From contig NZ_JAXHCH010000002.1 of NCBI RefSeq assembly GCF_042466415.1, forward strand, positions 1,922,001 through 1,986,000: a DNA stretch of 64,000 nucleotides, in the 5' to 3' direction. Both the position numbers and the translations under genes were made by a program. Shown in pieces: positions 61,845 to 64,000 of this stretch (positions are counted from its first letter, which is position 1; each line of letters starts with the position of its first letter). The notes beneath the pieces are model-generated. The model saw only the letters and a list, made by a program, of their open reading frames with translations, made no database searches and was not told the DNA's origin. Source of the stretch: Albirhodobacter sp042466415. Lineage in GTDB: Bacteria; Pseudomonadota; Alphaproteobacteria; Rhodobacterales; Rhodobacteraceae.

Positions 61845-62204
61845 TCAGAACTTAAGACCACCTTCACGGGCAGCGTCGGCCAAAGCCTTGATCTTACCGT
61901 GGAAGAGGAAACCGCCACGATCAAAGTAGCATTCTTCAATGCCAGCTTTTTTCGCGCGCTCTGCAATCGCAGCGCCAATTTTCGAAGCCGCTTCGACGTT
62001 GTTCTTGCCAACTACACCGAGATCCTTTTCGAGGGTCGATGCGGCCGCGAGAGTAACGCCGTTTACGTCGTCGATCAGCTGGACGCTGAGGTTTTTGTTC
62101 GAGCGATGAACCGAAAGGCGCGCGCGCCCATTGGCCATAGCCCGGAGTTTGTTCCGTACGCGCAAGCGGCGCTTGAGGAACAGCTGTCGTTTGTTGTTCG
62201 CCAT
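61845..62204 (-). CDS. rplR: Ribosomal protein L18
   Basis: 119 residues: RLRVRNKLRAMANGRARLSVHRSNKNLSVQLIDDVNGVTLAAAST and YFDRGGFLFHGKIKALADAAREGGLKF. Complete L18, which contacts 5S rRNA. Confidence 0.98.
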   Translation of the reverse strand: MANNKRQLFLKRRLRVRNKLRAMANGRARLSVHRSNKNLSVQLIDDVNGVTLAAASTLEKDLGVVGKNNVEAASKIGAAIAERAKKAGIEECYFDRGGFLFHGKIKALADAAREGGLKF

Positions 62205-62215
62205 TTCTACGCCCC

Positions 62216-62749
62216 TTACTTCTTCTTACCTTCTTTGCGGAAGATGAACTCACCTTTGTAACGGATACCTTTGCCCTTGTAAGGCTCAGGCTTGCGCCAC
62301 TCACGGATGTTCGCAGCAACTTGGCCAACTTGCTGTTGGTCAATGCCTTCCACAACGATTTCAGTTTGCTTCGGCGCTGTCACGGTGATGCCTTCGGGAA
62401 CTTCAAAGTTCACCTCGTGCGAATAACCGAGCGACAGCTTCAGAACGTTACCGTTCATCGCCGCGCGATAACCCACACCTTGGATCTCGAGCTCTTTCTT
62501 GAAGCCCGTGGTCACGCCGGTTGCGAGATTCTCGATCATCGAGCGGGTCATACCCCACTGTTGACGAGCGCGCTTCGAAGAACCGCGCGGAGTCACGGAG
62601 ACGGTTTGGCCGTCAATCGCGATCGTTACGTCATCCGTTGCGGTGAAAGTGCGGGTACCTTTCGGCCCCTTCACTTCGATGGTCTGGCCCGAGAGAGACG
62701 CCGAAACGCCGCTAGCAAGCTCGACCGGTTTTTTACCAATACGAGACAT
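62216..62749 (-). CDS. rplF: Ribosomal protein L6
   Basis: 177 residues from MSRIGKKPVELASGV, with GGAGG upstream. IEVKGPKGTRTFTATDDV, QGVGYRAAMNGNVLKLSLGYSHEV and WRKPEPYKGKGIRYKGEFI. Complete L6. Confidence 0.98.
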   Translation of the reverse strand: MSRIGKKPVELASGVSASLSGQTIEVKGPKGTRTFTATDDVTIAIDGQTVSVTPRGSSKRARQQWGMTRSMIENLATGVTTGFKKELEIQGVGYRAAMNGNVLKLSLGYSHEVNFEVPEGITVTAPKQTEIVVEGIDQQQVGQVAANIREWRKPEPYKGKGIRYKGEFIFRKEGKKK

Positions 62750-62759
62750 GGAGCCCTCC

Positions 62760-63158
62760 TTAGAACACGGTGCAGAGCACTTCACCACCAACATTGGCAG
62801 TGCGTGCAGCCGCGTCCGACATAACGCCTTTCGGCGTGGAGACGATCGAAACACCGAGGCCCTGACGGACTGTTGGGATTTCTTTAACCGAAGCATAAAC
62901 CCGACGACCCGGTGTCGAAACGCGTTTGATCTCGCGAATAACAGGGGTGCCTTCGAAATACTTCAGGCTGATCTCGATTGCTGGGTGCCCATCGGCGCCC
63001 GTGGTTTTCTCGTAACCGCGAATGTAACCTTCCGCTGCCAACACGTCGAGAACCCATGCGCGCAACTTCGACGCAGGCGTGACAACGGTGGATTTACCGC
63101 GCAATTGCGCGTTGCGGATACGGGTCAGCATATCGCCGAGAGGATCGTTCATCGACAT
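62760..63158 (-). CDS. rpsH: Ribosomal protein S8
   Basis: 132 residues: DPLGDMLTRIRNAQLRGKSTVVTPASKLRAWVLDVLAAEGYIRGY and GLGVSIVSTPKGVMSDAAARTANVGGEVLCTVF. GGAG supports the first Met at 63158. Confidence 0.98.
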   Translation of the reverse strand: MSMNDPLGDMLTRIRNAQLRGKSTVVTPASKLRAWVLDVLAAEGYIRGYEKTTGADGHPAIEISLKYFEGTPVIREIKRVSTPGRRVYASVKEIPTVRQGLGVSIVSTPKGVMSDAAARTANVGGEVLCTVF

Positions 63159-63170
63159 TTCCCGATCTCC

Positions 63171-63476
63171 TTACCAGCTCGACTTCACCATGCCCGGAAT
63201 CTGACCGAAGGAGGCCAGATCGCGCAGCATGATCCGCGAGAGTTTGAGCTTACGGTAGTAAGCATGCGGGCGACCCGTCAGCTGGCAACGATTGTGCAAG
63301 CGGGTGGCCGACGAATTGCGGGGCAGTTCAGCCAGTTGAAGCGTCGCTTTGAAGCGCTCTTCCATCGGCAGATCCTGATTTTCAATGATCGCTTTCAGTG
63401 CAGCGCGTTTGTCGGCGTACTTAGCAACCAACTTCTGACGCTTCACTTCCCGCGCAACCATGGATTTTTTAGCCAT
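63171..63476 (-). CDS. rpsN: Ribosomal protein S14 (zinc-free type)
   Basis: 101 residues: MAKKSMVAREVKRQKLVAKYADKRAALK, then RLHNRCQLTGRPHAYYRKLKLSRIMLRDLASFGQIPGMVKSSW. Long, zinc-free form without the CxxC pairs. Confidence 0.98.
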   Translation of the reverse strand: MAKKSMVAREVKRQKLVAKYADKRAALKAIIENQDLPMEERFKATLQLAELPRNSSATRLHNRCQLTGRPHAYYRKLKLSRIMLRDLASFGQIPGMVKSSW

Positions 63477-63495
63477 TGTGTCTATCTCCCCGCGA

Positions 63496-64000
63496 TCAGC
63501 TGTTGAACGGCATGTTGAAATGCTTCAACAGCGCTTTCGCTTCTGCATCCGCTTTCGCGGTGGTGCAGATAATGATGTCCATGCCCAGAACTTCGTCGAC
63601 TTTGTCGAAGTCAATTTCTGGGAACACGATGTGCTCTTTGAGCCCGAACGCGTAGTTGCCACGGCCATCGAACGAAGTGCCTTTAACGCCGCGGAAGTCG
63701 CGAACGCGCGGCAATGCGATCGTGATCAGACGGTCGAGGAATTCGAACATCCGGTCGCCACGCAAAGTGACTTTGCAGCCCAGCGGCATTTCTTCACGGA
63801 CGCGGAAGCCAGCGATCGACTTCTTAGCGTAGGTGATGACAGCTTTTTGACCGGCGATGAGCGAGAGCTCCTCAGCGGCGTTTTTGACTTTTTTCGTGTC
63901 TTTAACGGCTTCGCCGACACCCATGTTCAGGACGATCTTGTCCAAACGCGGGATCTGCATTTCGTTTTTGAACGAAAACTCTTCCTTCATCGCAGCGCGG
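63496..64000 (-). CDS. rplE: Ribosomal protein L5 (N-terminus outside window)
   Basis: Visible part covers most of L5: FKNEMQIPRLDKIVLNMGVGEAV, KSIAGFRVREEMPLGCKVTLRGDRMFEFLDRLI and DFRGVKGTSFDGRGNYAFGLKEHIVFPEI. The frame stays open to the right edge (reading RAAM before KEEFSF), so the start is beyond 64000; the Met at 63990 is internal. Confidence 0.97.
   Translation of the reverse strand, partial: RAAMKEEFSFKNEMQIPRLDKIVLNMGVGEAVKDTKKVKNAAEELSLIAGQKAVITYAKKSIAGFRVREEMPLGCKVTLRGDRMFEFLDRLITIALPRVRDFRGVKGTSFDGRGNYAFGLKEHIVFPEIDFDKVDEVLGMDIIICTTAKADAEAKALLKHFNMPFNS

Noticed and set aside
1..64000. Mobile elements, CRISPR or prophage
   Set aside because: No transposase, integrase, terminal repeats or spaced repeat arrays were recognised anywhere in the window.

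Overview
The window reads as a chromosomal segment of a marine alphaproteobacterium of the Rhodobacteraceae (Roseobacter group). The basis is moderate-to-high GC, many four-base ATGA gene overlaps, nusB-ribH and nrdR-ribD order, a bztABCD amino-acid transporter, an ATP12-type F1 assembly factor, a MarR-type EctR beside ectABC-ask, a LuxR/LuxI pair of roseobacter type, and an spc/alpha ribosomal cluster. The genus cannot be named from the sequence. No insertion sequence, prophage, CRISPR array or rRNA operon was seen.

Layout. 0.0-9.4 kb: a partial OmpR-type response regulator, a small membrane protein, then nusB-ribH-ribE on the minus strand, an oppositely oriented capsule set (kpsS, kpsD/wza-like, kpsC), then ribD-nrdR. 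9.6-15.2 kb: a small lipoprotein, a Mug-like glycosylase, rpoD and dnaG. 15.6-18.8 kb: three Tad-type surface/pilin-like genes without pilus machinery. 18.9-24.8 kb: pirin, a mini-lipoprotein, hom, glpX, recJ and tRNA-Glu. 24.9-29.3 kb: ectoine operon ectA-ectB-ectC-ask with divergent ectR. 29.5-32.1 kb: capsule exporter kpsE-kpsT-kpsM, in which kpsE carries two in-frame stop codons. 32.5-34.1 kb: tRNA-Arg and a sensor kinase. 34.5-41.4 kb: rpmH-rnpA-yidD-ttcA-(degenerate GGDEF/EAL)-yidC-MOSC-engB. 41.5-44.4 kb: an SDR, then argB, a ferredoxin-domain protein and a SixA-like phosphatase. 44.5-49.1 kb: bztABCD. 49.3-53.5 kb: rarA, crcB, a RluC-type pseudouridine synthase, a HAD phosphatase and ATP12. 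53.6-54.8 kb: luxR-luxI. 55.1-64.0 kb: ribosomal proteins, secY, adk and rpoA, read leftward, with rraB placed inside the spc cluster.

How the genes fit together. Most of the window is housekeeping (replication, transcription, translation, membrane insertion, riboflavin). Marine-lifestyle modules sit between these blocks: compatible-solute synthesis, organic-nitrogen uptake, capsule and quorum sensing. The two capsule loci together make one ABC-transporter-dependent (group 2-like) capsule system, with glycolipid-anchor synthesis (KpsS/KpsC) and outer-membrane channel at one locus and the inner-membrane exporter 22 kb away.

Points most worth a second look: (1) kpsE is interrupted by TAG and TAA in an otherwise open frame; (2) RibH has Ser where the conserved catalytic His should be, and ribBA is absent between ribE and ribH; (3) five GANTC (CcrM) sites lie within about 56 bp over the probable rpoD promoter; (4) a 20-bp lux-box-like dyad lies 17 bp upstream of luxR; (5) a terminator-rraB-promoter module splits the spc operon; (6) a GGDEF-EAL protein has every signature motif eroded; (7) sigma-54-like and NtrC-like elements lie upstream of bztA; (8) DnaG has a 150-residue repetitive linker. 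I did not find a clearly new multi-gene system. The unusual signals are mostly regulatory or degenerative.
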